Positions 18,426 to 27,614 of a DNA stretch of 64,000 bases are shown here, piece after piece. A program made the position numbers and the translations under genes. The notes under the pieces were generated by a model that made no database searches, was not told the origin of the DNA, and worked only from the letters and a program-made list of their open reading frames with translations. The stretch covers positions 1,137,501-1,201,500 of the forward strand of contig NZ_AP024169.1 in NCBI RefSeq assembly GCF_016591975.1, read 5' to 3'. How positions within the stretch are numbered: the first letter of the stretch is position 1; the number at the start of each line of letters is the position of its first letter. The stretch comes from Anaeromicropila herbilytica (GTDB taxonomy: Bacteria > Bacillota > Clostridia > Lachnospirales > Lachnospiraceae).

Positions 18426-18614
18426 ATTTGGAGTTTAAATAAAAAAATATTATTTTAAGAGAAAATATTAGACAGTATATCTGTTTTGATTAATTATATA
18501 TTTTTAATTGCAAATGAAAATGTTTATAGAAAGGAAAGCCACATATTAGTTTTATCTTCTTTTTATTGTGGCAATAACACGTTGAATAGTGGATGTGTTA
18601 TAATAGGTAGAAAT

Positions 18615-20927
18615 ATGAGTGAAGTAAAACACTTACCAGTATTAACACTTAGGGGAATTACTGTATTCCCGGATATGTTGATTCACTTTGATATAAATAG
18701 AACCAAATCAATAAATGCTGTCGAAGAAGCAATGAATAATGATCAAACTGTTTTTATAGTATCACAAAAAGATCCTGATGTAGCTAATCCAGAATTCGCT
18801 GATTTATATACATACGGATGTATTGCAAAGATAAAACAAATGATGAAGTTACCAGGAAATGTAATTCGGGTGTTAGTAAATGGAATAGAGCGTGCTAAAT
18901 TAGCTTCTATTTTAGATGAAGAACCTTATTTATTGGCTGAGGTTACTACTGATGAAGATCATAGCCTTGATGAATTAAGTGATATTCAAAAGAATGCAAT
19001 GATTCGAAACTTGAAAGAAATATTTGAAGTATATACGATTGAAAATACGAAATTAGGTAAAGATACAATTAAGAAATTGAATGATATTCTTACAATAGAG
19101 GAACTAATAAATCAAATGGCGATTAATATGCCTTTTGATGACAGACAAAAACAAACAATTTTAGATGCTACTGATTTGTATGAACGCTATCATCAGGTTG
19201 CCGCTTTCATATCAGAAGAGATTGAGTTGATAAAGTTTAAAAAGCAATTTCAAAAGAAAGTACAAGATAAAGTCGAGAAGAATCAGAAGGAATATATTTT
19301 AAGAGAGCAATTTAAGGTTATTCGTGAAGAATTAGGAGAAAGTAATACTATCAATGACATTCAAAATTATTATTCCAAGGCTTTAAAATTGAAGGCAAGT
19401 AAAACAGTAAAAGACTATATCAAAAAGGAAATTGATCGTTTTAAAAGTATTGGAATGAACTCTTCCGAAAGTGCAGTTAGTAGGAGTTATATTGAGACAC
19501 TATTAGCACTACCTTGGGATAAAAAAAGTAAAGATAGCCTTGATATTAAGAAAGCTGAAAAAGTATTAGATGAAAACCATTATGGAATGGAAAAAGTGAA
19601 AGAACGTATATTAGAATTCTTGGCTGTTCGAGCATTGACGAAGAAAGGAGATAGTCCAATTATTTGTCTTGTAGGACCACCTGGAACTGGTAAAACATCA
19701 ATAGCGAGGTCAGTTGCAGAATCCTTAGATAAAAAATATTCACGCATAAGTCTTGGTGGAGTAAGAGATGAAGCAGAGATTAGGGGACATAGAAGAACTT
19801 ATGTTGGTGCTATGCCAGGAAGAATTATAAATGCACTAAAAGTTTCTGAGGTTAAGAATCCACTCATTCTTTTAGATGAGATTGATAAAGTGAGTAGTGA
19901 TTATAAAGGAGATACTTCTGCAGCACTACTTGAGGTGTTAGATAGCGAACAAAACTTAAATTTCACGGATCATTACATTGAGATTCCTGTTGATTTGTCT
20001 GAAGTTCTGTTTATCGCAACAGCCAATTCTGTTAGTACAATTCCAAGACCTTTACTTGATAGAATGGAATTAATTGAAGTAAGTAGCTATACAGAAAATG
20101 AAAAATTGCATATTGCCATAGAACATCTAATAGATAAACAACTTAAGAAAAATGGAATTAAGGAAAAACAATTAACATTTTCAAATAAAGCGATAACTAA
20201 AATTATATCAGGATATACAAAAGAGGCAGGTGTTCGAAGTTTAGAAAGAAGATTTGGTGAGATAGCTCGTAAAGCTGCACGTGAGATATTATCAGATGAT
20301 AAGAAAGTTATTAAAATTACAGAAAAGAATGTCGAAAAATATTTAGGAAAAGTAAAATATACCTTTGATTTAGCAAATGAAGAGGATGAAGTAGGTATTG
20401 TTCGAGGTCTAGCATGGACAAGTGTTGGAGGCGATACATTACAAATTGAAGTTAACGTAATGCCAGGAAAAGGAGTAATTGAATTAACTGGACAGCTTGG
20501 TGATGTTATGAAAGAATCTGCAAAGACAGGAATATCCTATATTCGTTCGATTAGTGATAATTATAATATAAGTCCTGAATTCTTTGAAAAGAATGATATT
20601 CATATCCATATACCAGAAGGTGCAGTGCCTAAAGATGGTCCTAGTGCTGGAATAACAATGGCAACTGCGATACTTTCGGCAATTACTGGAAAAAAAGTCC
20701 GTAAAGATATTGCAATGACAGGTGAGATTACATTGCGTGGTAAAGTACTTCCAATCGGAGGCTTAAAAGAAAAAATATTAGCTGCGAAAGCAGCAAAGAT
20801 CAATGTGGTATTAGTTCCAAAGAAGAATACGAAAGATATAGAGGAAATAGCAAGTGAAATTCTTGATGGAATTAAAATTGAATTTGTGGATTCAATGGAA
20901 CAAGTTATTTCATATGCATTTGTCTAA
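18615..20927 (+). CDS. lon: ATP-dependent protease Lon
   Basis: A 770-residue AAA+ serine protease that degrades damaged and regulatory proteins in the cytoplasm. The N-terminal LON substrate domain (about 5-200) begins LPVLTLRGITVFPDM. Walker A GPPGTGKTS is at 354-362, and Walker B is the LILLDEIDKV segment. The protease domain has the catalytic dyad Ser677 (DGPSAGITMA) and Lys720 (GGLKEKIL). The ATG at 18615 gives the family N-terminus; the open frame upstream to 18486 shows no similarity and is not counted. The ribosome binding site is weak (TAGGTAG). Third protease gene of the cluster. Confidence 0.96.
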   Translation: MSEVKHLPVLTLRGITVFPDMLIHFDINRTKSINAVEEAMNNDQTVFIVSQKDPDVANPEFADLYTYGCIAKIKQMMKLPGNVIRVLVNGIERAKLASILDEEPYLLAEVTTDEDHSLDELSDIQKNAMIRNLKEIFEVYTIENTKLGKDTIKKLNDILTIEELINQMAINMPFDDRQKQTILDATDLYERYHQVAAFISEEIELIKFKKQFQKKVQDKVEKNQKEYILREQFKVIREELGESNTINDIQNYYSKALKLKASKTVKDYIKKEIDRFKSIGMNSSESAVSRSYIETLLALPWDKKSKDSLDIKKAEKVLDENHYGMEKVKERILEFLAVRALTKKGDSPIICLVGPPGTGKTSIARSVAESLDKKYSRISLGGVRDEAEIRGHRRTYVGAMPGRIINALKVSEVKNPLILLDEIDKVSSDYKGDTSAALLEVLDSEQNLNFTDHYIEIPVDLSEVLFIATANSVSTIPRPLLDRMELIEVSSYTENEKLHIAIEHLIDKQLKKNGIKEKQLTFSNKAITKIISGYTKEAGVRSLERRFGEIARKAAREILSDDKKVIKITEKNVEKYLGKVKYTFDLANEEDEVGIVRGLAWTSVGGDTLQIEVNVMPGKGVIELTGQLGDVMKESAKTGISYIRSISDNYNISPEFFEKNDIHIHIPEGAVPKDGPSAGITMATAILSAITGKKVRKDIAMTGEITLRGKVLPIGGLKEKILAAKAAKINVVLVPKKNTKDIEEIASEILDGIKIEFVDSMEQVISYAFV

Positions 20928-21102
20928 AGAGGTGAAATAGAAATAATAATTAAATAAGGCCATTAAATGGATATTTTATTTAGATGAATTGAGCTATTCA
21001 ATAGTAGTTTGGTTATTGCTAATTAATATAAATAATAAAACATCATGATAGACTAAGATATCTGACTCTTAAAAACCAAAATAGAAAGGCATGGGTATTA
21101 AA

Positions 21103-21738
21103 ATGCATGTAAAAAGTGTTAATCTTGAAACAGTGTGTGGTATTACAAGTGTCCTACCAGAAAATGATAAATTTGAAATTGCTTTTGCAGGAAAATCAAA
21201 TGTAGGAAAATCTTCTTTAATAAATGCACTAATGAATCGTAAATCTTATGCGAGAACTTCACAACAACCTGGTAAAACTCAAACGATTAACTTCTACAAT
21301 ATTAATGATTTATTATATTTTGTAGACCTTCCAGGGTATGGCTATGCAAAAGTAAATCAAGAGATAAAAGAAAAATGGGGGAAATTAATTGAACGCTATT
21401 TAAAAAAATCCAATCAGCTAAAAATTATATTTTTATTAATAGATATAAGACATGAGCCATCTGCAAATGATAGAAATATGTATGATTGGATTGTATATAA
21501 TGGTTACAATCCTATTATCATAGCAACAAAACTTGATAAAATTAATCGTAGCCAAAAGGATAAGCATTTAAAAATGATATTAAAAGGAATTAATGCTAAA
21601 CCAGGGACTACCATATTACCATTTTCTGCGCTATCAAAACAGGGTAGAGATGAAATCTGGGATCTTATTGAAACAATTTTCGTTGATGATGAAGATCAAA
21701 ATGAAAATAATGACGGCGATCAAAGCTCAGAACTATAA
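21103..21738 (+). CDS. engB: Ribosome-biogenesis GTPase EngB (YsxC/YihA)
   Basis: A 211-residue TrmE-Era-EngA-EngB-Septin family GTPase needed for 50S subunit assembly. G1 is GKSNVGKS at residues 30-37, G3 is DLPGYGYAKV, G4 is TKLDKI, and G5 is FSALSKQG. The segment ARTSQQPGKTQTINFY (switch I) is typical. Two starts are possible: ATG 21091 has AAAGG only two bases away, whereas ATG 21103 gives the usual short N-terminus MHVKSVNLE at a longer spacing. I chose the latter with limited confidence. The lon-engB order is common in Firmicutes. The acidic C-terminal tail (DDEDQNENNDGDQ) is not conserved. Confidence 0.95.
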   Translation: MHVKSVNLETVCGITSVLPENDKFEIAFAGKSNVGKSSLINALMNRKSYARTSQQPGKTQTINFYNINDLLYFVDLPGYGYAKVNQEIKEKWGKLIERYLKKSNQLKIIFLLIDIRHEPSANDRNMYDWIVYNGYNPIIIATKLDKINRSQKDKHLKMILKGINAKPGTTILPFSALSKQGRDEIWDLIETIFVDDEDQNENNDGDQSSEL

Positions 21739-21830
21739 AAATTTAGTTATAGATAATTTGACAAATACAGAAATATGATATCTAAGACATAAGTAGAAAG
21801 TGACATTAATTAGTAGAAACTGAATGTAAA

Positions 21831-21875
21831 AGGAAAAGGTGATTACGATGTACGAAATCACCTTTTCCTTTTTGT
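21831..21875 (+). terminator. Intrinsic terminator after engB
   Basis: GGAAAAGGTGATT pairs perfectly with AATCACCTTTTCC, with a CG/CG extension, and is followed by TTTTTG. It ends the tig-engB cluster. Confidence 0.92.
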
Positions 21876-21911
21876 TCTTTCTAATAATTAAAGATATACA
21901 TGAGCTGCTCG

Positions 21912-22290
21912 ACAAATGACTTGTTTCATAACCTAGCTTGGGAATTTGCACAAGGAGTTCACCAGAATGTCCCTTTCATAGAAGTAGCTTGAATATCACT
22001 GTATCCATGTAAGAGTTGGGATTTTGTTTAAAGAGTATTAGAGATTCTTAATGAAAAAGGAATTATTCAATAATCAGAAGGAGTGATGTTTGAGCGCTTT
22101 TTGCGAGTTCGCTCCTTCTGATTATGTTTGAATAATTCCTTTTTCATTTAGAACCTCTTATACTGCTTTAATCGAAATTCCAACACGTACATGGATACAG
22201 TGATATTCATCCACAAACTATAATAAGGGACATTTCTAGTGAGCTCTTTGTGTAAATTCCCTAAACTACCTAAATAACAAGTTATTTGAT
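21912..22290. repeat. Imperfect palindrome of about 380 bp (two inverted ~170-bp arms)
   Basis: The left arm (about 21912-22085) and the reverse complement of the right arm (about 22111-22290) align along their whole length with scattered mismatches and small gaps. Long exact blocks include AATATCACTGTATCCATGTA and AATGAAAAAGGAATTATTCA, and both outer ends share CAAAT(A/G)ACTTGTT. The centre (22086-22110) is GC-richer: GAGCG…CGCTC. Neither arm holds an intact ORF, though short coding-like runs appear in several frames. Candidate explanations are a MITE-like element with long terminal inverted repeats, two inverted copies of a dispersed repeat, or a long hairpin RNA. No transposase and no obvious target duplication are seen. 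Confidence 0.85.
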
Positions 22291-22305
22291 TCCAAAGAAT
22301 ACGTA

Positions 22306-22833
22306 CTAATTATCAGGATTCATTAAAGTTCTAATAAGATAAGCATATACATCTTGACTCTTTGACTTCCAACTATTACAGATTAAGATTGCTTCATCTT
22401 CTGTGGGAACAGCTATACTCAGATCTATGATAGCTGTTCCTCTCTCTTTTACTTGACATCTTACCATATATTCATCTTTTTTTGATTGAAAATAGTCAGA
22501 TATCGTTGATACTTCTTCTCTTAAGGTATACTTATTTACATGAAGATATTCTTCAATATCCTTTTTAATGGCATCTGATATTTTAGTATTAAAAAACTCA
22601 AGAGTTTCTTGACCAGAAGGAGTTATCTTATAATGAGAACTATTTCGTATCGTATGACGGATAATAAGTTCGGAGTCAACTAACTCGGAGATGGCTTGTT
22701 GAATATTAAAGTAGTTAGTATACTCTTTTTCTAAAATAAAATCGGATATTTGAGCATTTGTCATTGCAAAATCGACTTTATCTAATATAAATAAGATAAT
22801 CAACTTGTATAAAGTTAAACTTTCATTTGACAT
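22306..22833 (-). CDS. DUF4364 family protein (winged-helix-like)
   Basis: A 175-residue protein matching, from memory, the DUF4364 family common in Lachnospiraceae and other clostridia. The first 80 residues look like a winged helix-turn-helix: LYKLIILFILDKVDFAMT, then ISDFILEKEY, QQAISELVDSELI and HYKITPSGQETL, the pattern of a PadR/MarR-like DNA-binding domain. The C-terminal half is a small alpha/beta domain of unknown role. GGAGG lies nine bases before the ATG. It is 33 bases downstream of the radical-SAM gene and probably cotranscribed. Its 3' end lies 16 bases from the large palindrome. Confidence 0.8.
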   Translation of the reverse strand: MSNESLTLYKLIILFILDKVDFAMTNAQISDFILEKEYTNYFNIQQAISELVDSELIIRHTIRNSSHYKITPSGQETLEFFNTKISDAIKKDIEEYLHVNKYTLREEVSTISDYFQSKKDEYMVRCQVKERGTAIIDLSIAVPTEDEAILICNSWKSKSQDVYAYLIRTLMNPDN

Positions 22834-22866
22834 ATAAAAACCTCCGACTCTTTTTTGATATAGTTA

Positions 22867-23796
22867 TTAAGGTTGATAGTACTTACCTTGCCAGGTGTCT
22901 TTGGTAAGGAATGCCTTATTTATTTGATTTAATACATTTTTTTTATTACTACTCCATAAAGGAGCAAGTAGTAGTTGTTTTGGACCGTCTCCAGTAATAC
23001 GATGAATAACAATATGCTCAGGTATATGTTCAATACAGGTTATCACAATATCAATATATTCTTCCAACGTTAGTATATGGAAGGTATTCATAAGTAGAGC
23101 CAAATCTGTATTTTTTAATATATGAAGTAACTGGAGTTTAATTCCGTTAATTGGTAATGAACAGACAACAGATATTGTATGAAGCATATCTTCTTTCGTT
23201 TCGAAGGGGAGACCCAATATTACATGAACTACAATTTCTATACCAATTTCATGTAGTTTATAAACAGCATTTTTAAAACATGATAAGGAATAGCCACGGC
23301 GTATTAATGTGGCAGTTTTTTCGCTTACTGTTTGGAGTCCAAGTTCAATGAATACAGGTTTTATCTGATTTAATTCATTTAGAAGTTCTATAATATCGTC
23401 ATCTAAGCAATCAGGTCGTGTCGCTATGGATAACGCTATGATATCGGGATGCGATATTGCTTCATAATATATTTTTCGAAGGTAATTAACATCAGCATAA
23501 GTATTGGTAAATGCTTGAAAGTATGCGATGTATTGATTACTTGAGATTTTTTGTTTTACTTTTAGCTTAGCAGCAGTAATCTGATCAGTAATAGATAAAG
23601 TAGCTGGTGAGGAAAAGTCTCCTGATCCCCCTTCACTACAGAAGATACACCCGCTAGATCCCAACGTACCATCTCTATTTGGGCAAGTCATTCCTCCATT
23701 TAAGGATAATTTGTACACTTTATTACCAAAATGTTTCTTCAAATAATAGTTTAATGAGTAATATCTCTTATCAGCCCAAGTTTTTGGTTGCGACAA
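22867..23796 (-). CDS. TIGR01212 family radical SAM protein (YhcC/YtqA-like)
   Basis: A 309-residue radical-SAM enzyme. The [4Fe-4S] ligands are Cys38, Cys50 and Cys53 in the spaced motif CPNRDGTLGSSGCIFC, which is diagnostic for TIGR01212 rather than the CxxxCxxC of most radical-SAM proteins. ELGLQTVSEKT and HVILGLPFET are further family segments. YtqA homologues have been linked to tRNA or nucleotide chemistry but I cannot assign a reaction. The start is TTG at 23796 with GAGGTAG upstream. It precedes the DUF4364 gene in the same direction. Confidence 0.9.
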   Translation of the reverse strand: MSQPKTWADKRYYSLNYYLKKHFGNKVYKLSLNGGMTCPNRDGTLGSSGCIFCSEGGSGDFSSPATLSITDQITAAKLKVKQKISSNQYIAYFQAFTNTYADVNYLRKIYYEAISHPDIIALSIATRPDCLDDDIIELLNELNQIKPVFIELGLQTVSEKTATLIRRGYSLSCFKNAVYKLHEIGIEIVVHVILGLPFETKEDMLHTISVVCSLPINGIKLQLLHILKNTDLALLMNTFHILTLEEYIDIVITCIEHIPEHIVIHRITGDGPKQLLLAPLWSSNKKNVLNQINKAFLTKDTWQGKYYQP

Positions 23797-23875
23797 ATTA
23801 CTACCTCATTTCTTTTGCTAATTAATATTAGGATACACTTAATGTGCTATTGTTTATCGATTTGTAAGGATAAAG

Positions 23876-25024
23876 TTATATATGAGACTTTACTGCTTCG
23901 CTTACAACTTCTGCAACTAAAGGATTAAAAGGCCATGGTAGGATATTATTCTCGTTCAGGTCTTTCTCATCGACTAGAGATGCGATAGAGATAGCAGCAG
24001 CTAATTTCATTTCATCAGTGATTTTAGAAGCCCTTCCTTCAAGAGCTCCTTTAAAGATTCCTGGAAAAGCTATTACATTGTTAACTTGATTTGGAAAATC
24101 AGATCTACCAGTACCGACTACTTTTGCTCCAGCTTCTTTTGCTAAATCAGGCATGATTTCAGGAACTGGATTTGCCATAGCAAACAAAATAGATTCACTA
24201 TTCATAGAAGAAACCATCTCTTTTGTGACTATGTTAGGAGCTGATACACCAATAAAAATATCTGCGCCAACCAAAGCATCAGCTAGAGAACCCGTTTTAT
24301 TAGAAAGATTCGTACATTCCATCATTTTTTGCTGCATCCAATTTAGGCAGTCAGTATTTTTTGATAGAATTCCTACTTTATCGCACATAACAATATGTTT
24401 AAAACCATAAGTTAATAATAATCTAGTTATTGCTATTCCAGCCGAGCCTGCACCATTTACTACTATCTGGCAGTCTTCTTTGGTTTTTTTTGTAACCTTT
24501 AATGCATTAATAATCCCTGCTAATACAACAATGGCAGTACCATGTTGATCATCATGAAATACAGGAATGTCCAATAATTCATTCAGTCTTTCCTCTATTT
24601 CAAAGCATCTAGGAGCAGAGATGTCTTCTAAGTTGATACCACCAAAGGCTGGTGCTATATTTACAACTGTTTTAATAATTTCCTCAGTATCTTGGGTGTC
24701 TAGACAGAGGGGGAAAGCATTCACATTGCCAAATTCTTTAAATAGGACAGCTTTTCCTTCCATAACTGGCATAGCAGCATAAGGACCAATATTTCCAAGT
24801 CCAAGAACAGCACTTCCATCTGATACTACTGCAACAGTATTTGACTTAATCGTGTATTTATAAGCCGCCTCTTTGTCGTTTGCGATTACTTTACAAGGCT
24901 CTGCTACTCCAGGGGTGTATGCTAGGGCAAGGTCCTCTCGGGTTGTTACTTTACATTTAGAAGTGGTTTCAATTTTACCATTCCACTCTTCATGTAATAA
25001 TAATGCTTGTTCATTCGTAGTCAT
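23876..25024 (-). CDS. Malic enzyme, NAD(P)-dependent (short bacterial type)
   Basis: A 382-residue enzyme that oxidatively decarboxylates malate to pyruvate and CO2. Features are AYTPGVAEPC (Tyr36 region), the catalytic Lys91 in MEGKAVLF, the metal-binding DDQHGTAIVVLAG and the Rossmann motif NGAGSAGIAI. The length matches the short ~390-residue form without a phosphotransacetylase-like tail. Cofactor preference cannot be read safely. GAAGGTG precedes the ATG. It is monocistronic or the upstream member of a loose minus-strand group with the radical-SAM gene (79 bases). Confidence 0.94.
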   Translation of the reverse strand: MTTNEQALLLHEEWNGKIETTSKCKVTTREDLALAYTPGVAEPCKVIANDKEAAYKYTIKSNTVAVVSDGSAVLGLGNIGPYAAMPVMEGKAVLFKEFGNVNAFPLCLDTQDTEEIIKTVVNIAPAFGGINLEDISAPRCFEIEERLNELLDIPVFHDDQHGTAIVVLAGIINALKVTKKTKEDCQIVVNGAGSAGIAITRLLLTYGFKHIVMCDKVGILSKNTDCLNWMQQKMMECTNLSNKTGSLADALVGADIFIGVSAPNIVTKEMVSSMNSESILFAMANPVPEIMPDLAKEAGAKVVGTGRSDFPNQVNNVIAFPGIFKGALEGRASKITDEMKLAAAISIASLVDEKDLNENNILPWPFNPLVAEVVSEAVKSHI

Positions 25025-25713
25025 AGTATTTTCACCTTCAATTATTTTTTTGAAATCACAAATTATAATGATTATAGTAACTCTAAAACGTTTGAAATAG
25101 CTATTTATAATGGATAAGACATAATAAAACTAGCATAATCATAACACTTTGTAAAAAGCAAATCAAGAAAAACAGAAACTGCGATAAAATAAAATAGGTC
25201 TTTTTTTTCGTTATACCATGGTGTATAATCTTAACCGAGTATACATAAGGAATGGTGACTGTTTGGTCACAACAGTTCTATTGAACTAATGCACATAAAA
25301 TGTTAACAACAAATGTTCTAAAGACATTAACTTCATTACCTATTTGAATTCTTAAGTTGACTGAATAGTATTAGGATAGAAATAAACAAAAATTGTAAAT
25401 TCTTGAAATTTGTCTTTACAAGATTGATAAGGCTGTTATATAGTATAAATAGAGTAAGATATAGTACTAAAATTAATAGTAGTTTTCGTGTTTCATTGTA
25501 GCAAACTTTTATTTGTTTGAATCGTACGTTATTATAACGTTTCTTTTGCAAGATTTCCTCAATACTTCAATATTCCAAAAAAACCAAAAAAAGTAATAGA
25601 AACATATGACACTTTCTAGCATTGCTAACTATATAGTAAATGCTTTTGAAAATTATCTAAATAACAAATATACTAAACCCTATATTAAATAGTACCAGTA
25701 AAGGAGCATATAA
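25025..25713. other. Divergent intergenic region between malic enzyme and rho (about 690 bp)
   Basis: Unusually long for this window. It should hold the malic enzyme promoter (minus) and the rho promoter plus leader (plus). A small inverted repeat GTGAC-TGTTTG-GTCAC lies near 25255-25270, with an alternative ACTGTT/AACAGT pairing. Nothing matched a riboswitch or T-box that I know. A 71-residue minus-strand ORF (25336-25551) is not credible. A long rho leader would suit autoregulation, but I cannot show it. Confidence 0.4.
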
Positions 25714-27231
25714 ATGAGTAACCAGTATGAAAACATGTCTTTAGCTGAACTGAAAGAGTTAGCGAAAGCAAATGGAATTAAAAATATATCTACGCTAAGA
25801 AAGCATGAGCTCATTGATATATTAAATAATTTTGAGGATTTAAATAATACTGCAGATAAAGAGCATATGAATTCAGATAGAAAAGAAAATATGGATATCA
25901 AAGATAACGAAAAAGTAGAAACAGCAAAATCAGACGATAAATCTTCATTGGATAATGTAAGAACAGATAATATAAAAACAGATAATACAAAAACAGATAA
26001 TACAAAAACAGATAATACGAGAGTAGATAATTCAAAATTAGATAATACAAAGAATGAAAGTAAAAAAACAAATTATATTCCTACCGATATGGATCAATTA
26101 GATAGCGGTGAAACCAAAGAAGGTATCTTAGAGGTGCTTCCAGATGGATATGGATTCATACGATGTGATAATTTTTTACCAGGTGAAAATGATGTATATG
26201 TATCACCAGCGCAAATTCGAAGATTTAACCTGAAAACTGGTGATATTGTTGCGGGAAATACAAGAATTCGTAATCAAAATGAAAAATTTAGTGCTTTATT
26301 ATACGTAAAACAAGTAAATGGTTTTCATCCAGCAGAGGCTGCCAGACGTAAGAAGTTCGAAGATCTAACTCCAATATTCCCAAATGATAGAATTCATCTA
26401 GAAACTCCAGGCGCAAGCGTAGCAATGCGTATGGTAGATTTAATTTCTCCAATTGGTAAGGGACAAAGAGGTATGATTGTATCTCAGCCAAAGACAGGTA
26501 AGACTACACTATTAAAACAAGTAGCAAAAGCAATTACAAAGAATCATCCAGATATGAGTCTTATTATTTTGTTAATAGATGAAAGACCAGAAGAAGTAAC
26601 AGATATTAAAGAGTCCATCGAAGGCAAAAATGTAGAGGTTATTTATTCTACCTTTGATGAATTGCCTGAGAATCATAAACGTGTTTCTGAAATGGTAATT
26701 GAAAGAGCAAAAAGATTAGTAGAACATAAGAAAGATGTTGTTATTCTTCTAGATAGTATCACAAGATTGGCTAGGGCATATAACCTTACTGTTCAAGCAA
26801 GTGGTAGAACGTTATCTGGTGGTCTTGATCCTGCTGCCTTACACATGCCAAAGAAATTTTTTGGAGCAGCTCGTAATATGAGAGAAGGCGGAAGTCTTAC
26901 CATATTAGCTACTGCTTTAGTTGATACAGGTAGTAGAATGGATGATGTTGTATTTGAAGAATTCAAAGGAACTGGTAATATGGAGCTAGTTCTTGATCGT
27001 AGCTTATCAGAAAAACGTATCTTCCCTGCGATTGATTTAGCAAAATCAAGTACAAGAAGAGATGATCTACTTTTAACTAGTAGCGAGATAGAAGCTAGCT
27101 ATTTGATGCATAAAGCATTAGGTGGATTAAAATCGGATGAAGCATTGGAGAAAATTATAGAATTATTTATGCGCACGAAAACAAATGCAGAATTCATCGA
27201 AACAATTAAGAAAACTAAAATCGTGAATTAA
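25714..27231 (+). CDS. rho: Transcription termination factor Rho
   Basis: A 505-residue RNA helicase that terminates untranslated transcripts. The Rho_N domain (1-45) is followed by a hydrophilic linker (about 50-128), the cold-shock-like RNA-binding domain (about 130-185; LPDGYGFIRCDNFLPGENDV), then the ATPase with Walker A PKTGKTT at 259-265, the Walker B/Q-loop segment VVILLDSITRLARAYN and the R-loop. The linker contains seven tandem 15-bp units encoding DN(T/I/V/S)(K/R)-type pentapeptides (25951-26055). Such disordered, charged insertions occur in Rho of several phyla and extend RNA contacts. AAAGGAG precedes the ATG. It leads the rho-rpmE-DUF1385-prmC-prfA neighbourhood. Confidence 0.97.
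   Translation: MSNQYENMSLAELKELAKANGIKNISTLRKHELIDILNNFEDLNNTADKEHMNSDRKENMDIKDNEKVETAKSDDKSSLDNVRTDNIKTDNTKTDNTKTDNTRVDNSKLDNTKNESKKTNYIPTDMDQLDSGETKEGILEVLPDGYGFIRCDNFLPGENDVYVSPAQIRRFNLKTGDIVAGNTRIRNQNEKFSALLYVKQVNGFHPAEAARRKKFEDLTPIFPNDRIHLETPGASVAMRMVDLISPIGKGQRGMIVSQPKTGKTTLLKQVAKAITKNHPDMSLIILLIDERPEEVTDIKESIEGKNVEVIYSTFDELPENHKRVSEMVIERAKRLVEHKKDVVILLDSITRLARAYNLTVQASGRTLSGGLDPAALHMPKKFFGAARNMREGGSLTILATALVDTGSRMDDVVFEEFKGTGNMELVLDRSLSEKRIFPAIDLAKSSTRRDDLLLTSSEIEASYLMHKALGGLKSDEALEKIIELFMRTKTNAEFIETIKKTKIVN
25951..26055 (+). repeat. Seven tandem 15-bp repeats inside rho
   Basis: Units run GATAATGTAAGAACA, GATAATATAAAAACA, GATAATACAAAAACA (twice), GATAATACGAGAGTA, GATAATTCAAAATTA, GATAATACAAAGAAT. 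All keep the frame and encode DN-x-(K/R)-x pentapeptides. The unit number is likely to vary between strains by slippage. Confidence 0.9.
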
Positions 27232-27285
27232 TCATTTAGAGAAATATCGAATTATATCATTTTTTAAAAATATTTATAAATGTTC

Positions 27286-27314
27286 TTGCATTAAATGTAA
27301 CATTATGATATAAT
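27286..27314 (+). promoter_or_regulatory. Sigma-A promoter of rpmE
   Basis: TTGCAT at 27286-27291 and TATAAT at 27309-27314 with a 17-base spacer. It gives rpmE its own transcript with an untranslated leader of about 70 bases. Confidence 0.8.
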
Positions 27315-27393
27315 AAAAAAGCTGTTTATAAGATTGAAAAATTGATGAAAATATCAAATTTTGATATGACTAAGTTTGTAAAGAGGTGAAAAC

Positions 27394-27597
27394 ATGAAAG
27401 AAGGTATCCATCCAGATTATTACCAAGCAAAAGTAGTTTGCAACTGTGGTAATGAGTTCGTTACTGGTTCAACTAAAGAAGATATCCACGTAGAAATTTG
27501 TTCTAAATGCCATTCATTCTATACTGGTCAACAAAAAGCTGCTTCAGCTCGTGGTGCTATCGATAAGTTTAACCGTAAATATGGCTTAAATAACTAA
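27394..27597 (+). CDS. rpmE: 50S ribosomal protein L31, zinc-binding type
   Basis: A 67-residue protein of the large subunit. It carries the zinc ligands Cys16, Cys18, Cys36 and Cys39 (CNC…CSKC), so it is the C+ form rather than the zinc-free YtiA/RpmE2 form. The N-terminus MKEGIHPDYY is typical. AGAGGTG precedes the ATG. It has its own promoter and terminator between rho and the DUF1385 gene. Confidence 0.98.
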   Translation: MKEGIHPDYYQAKVVCNCGNEFVTGSTKEDIHVEICSKCHSFYTGQQKAASARGAIDKFNRKYGLNN

Positions 27598-27614
27598 GAA
27601 ATTGAATGAAACGA

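Noticed and set aside
18486..18614. N-terminal extension of Lon
   Set aside because: The extra 43 residues do not resemble Lon, and the ATG at 18615 gives the standard family N-terminus.
21912..22290. Retron or reverse-transcriptase-associated RNA as an explanation of the large palindrome
   Set aside because: No reverse transcriptase or accessory gene is nearby; the flanks are housekeeping genes.
25336..25551. 71-residue minus-strand ORF in the rho leader region
   Set aside because: No ribosome binding site and no protein-like pattern.
25951..26055. CRISPR-like array
   Set aside because: The repeats are 15 bp without spacers and in frame within rho. The 31881-31940 and 54024-54149 repeats are rejected for the same reason.
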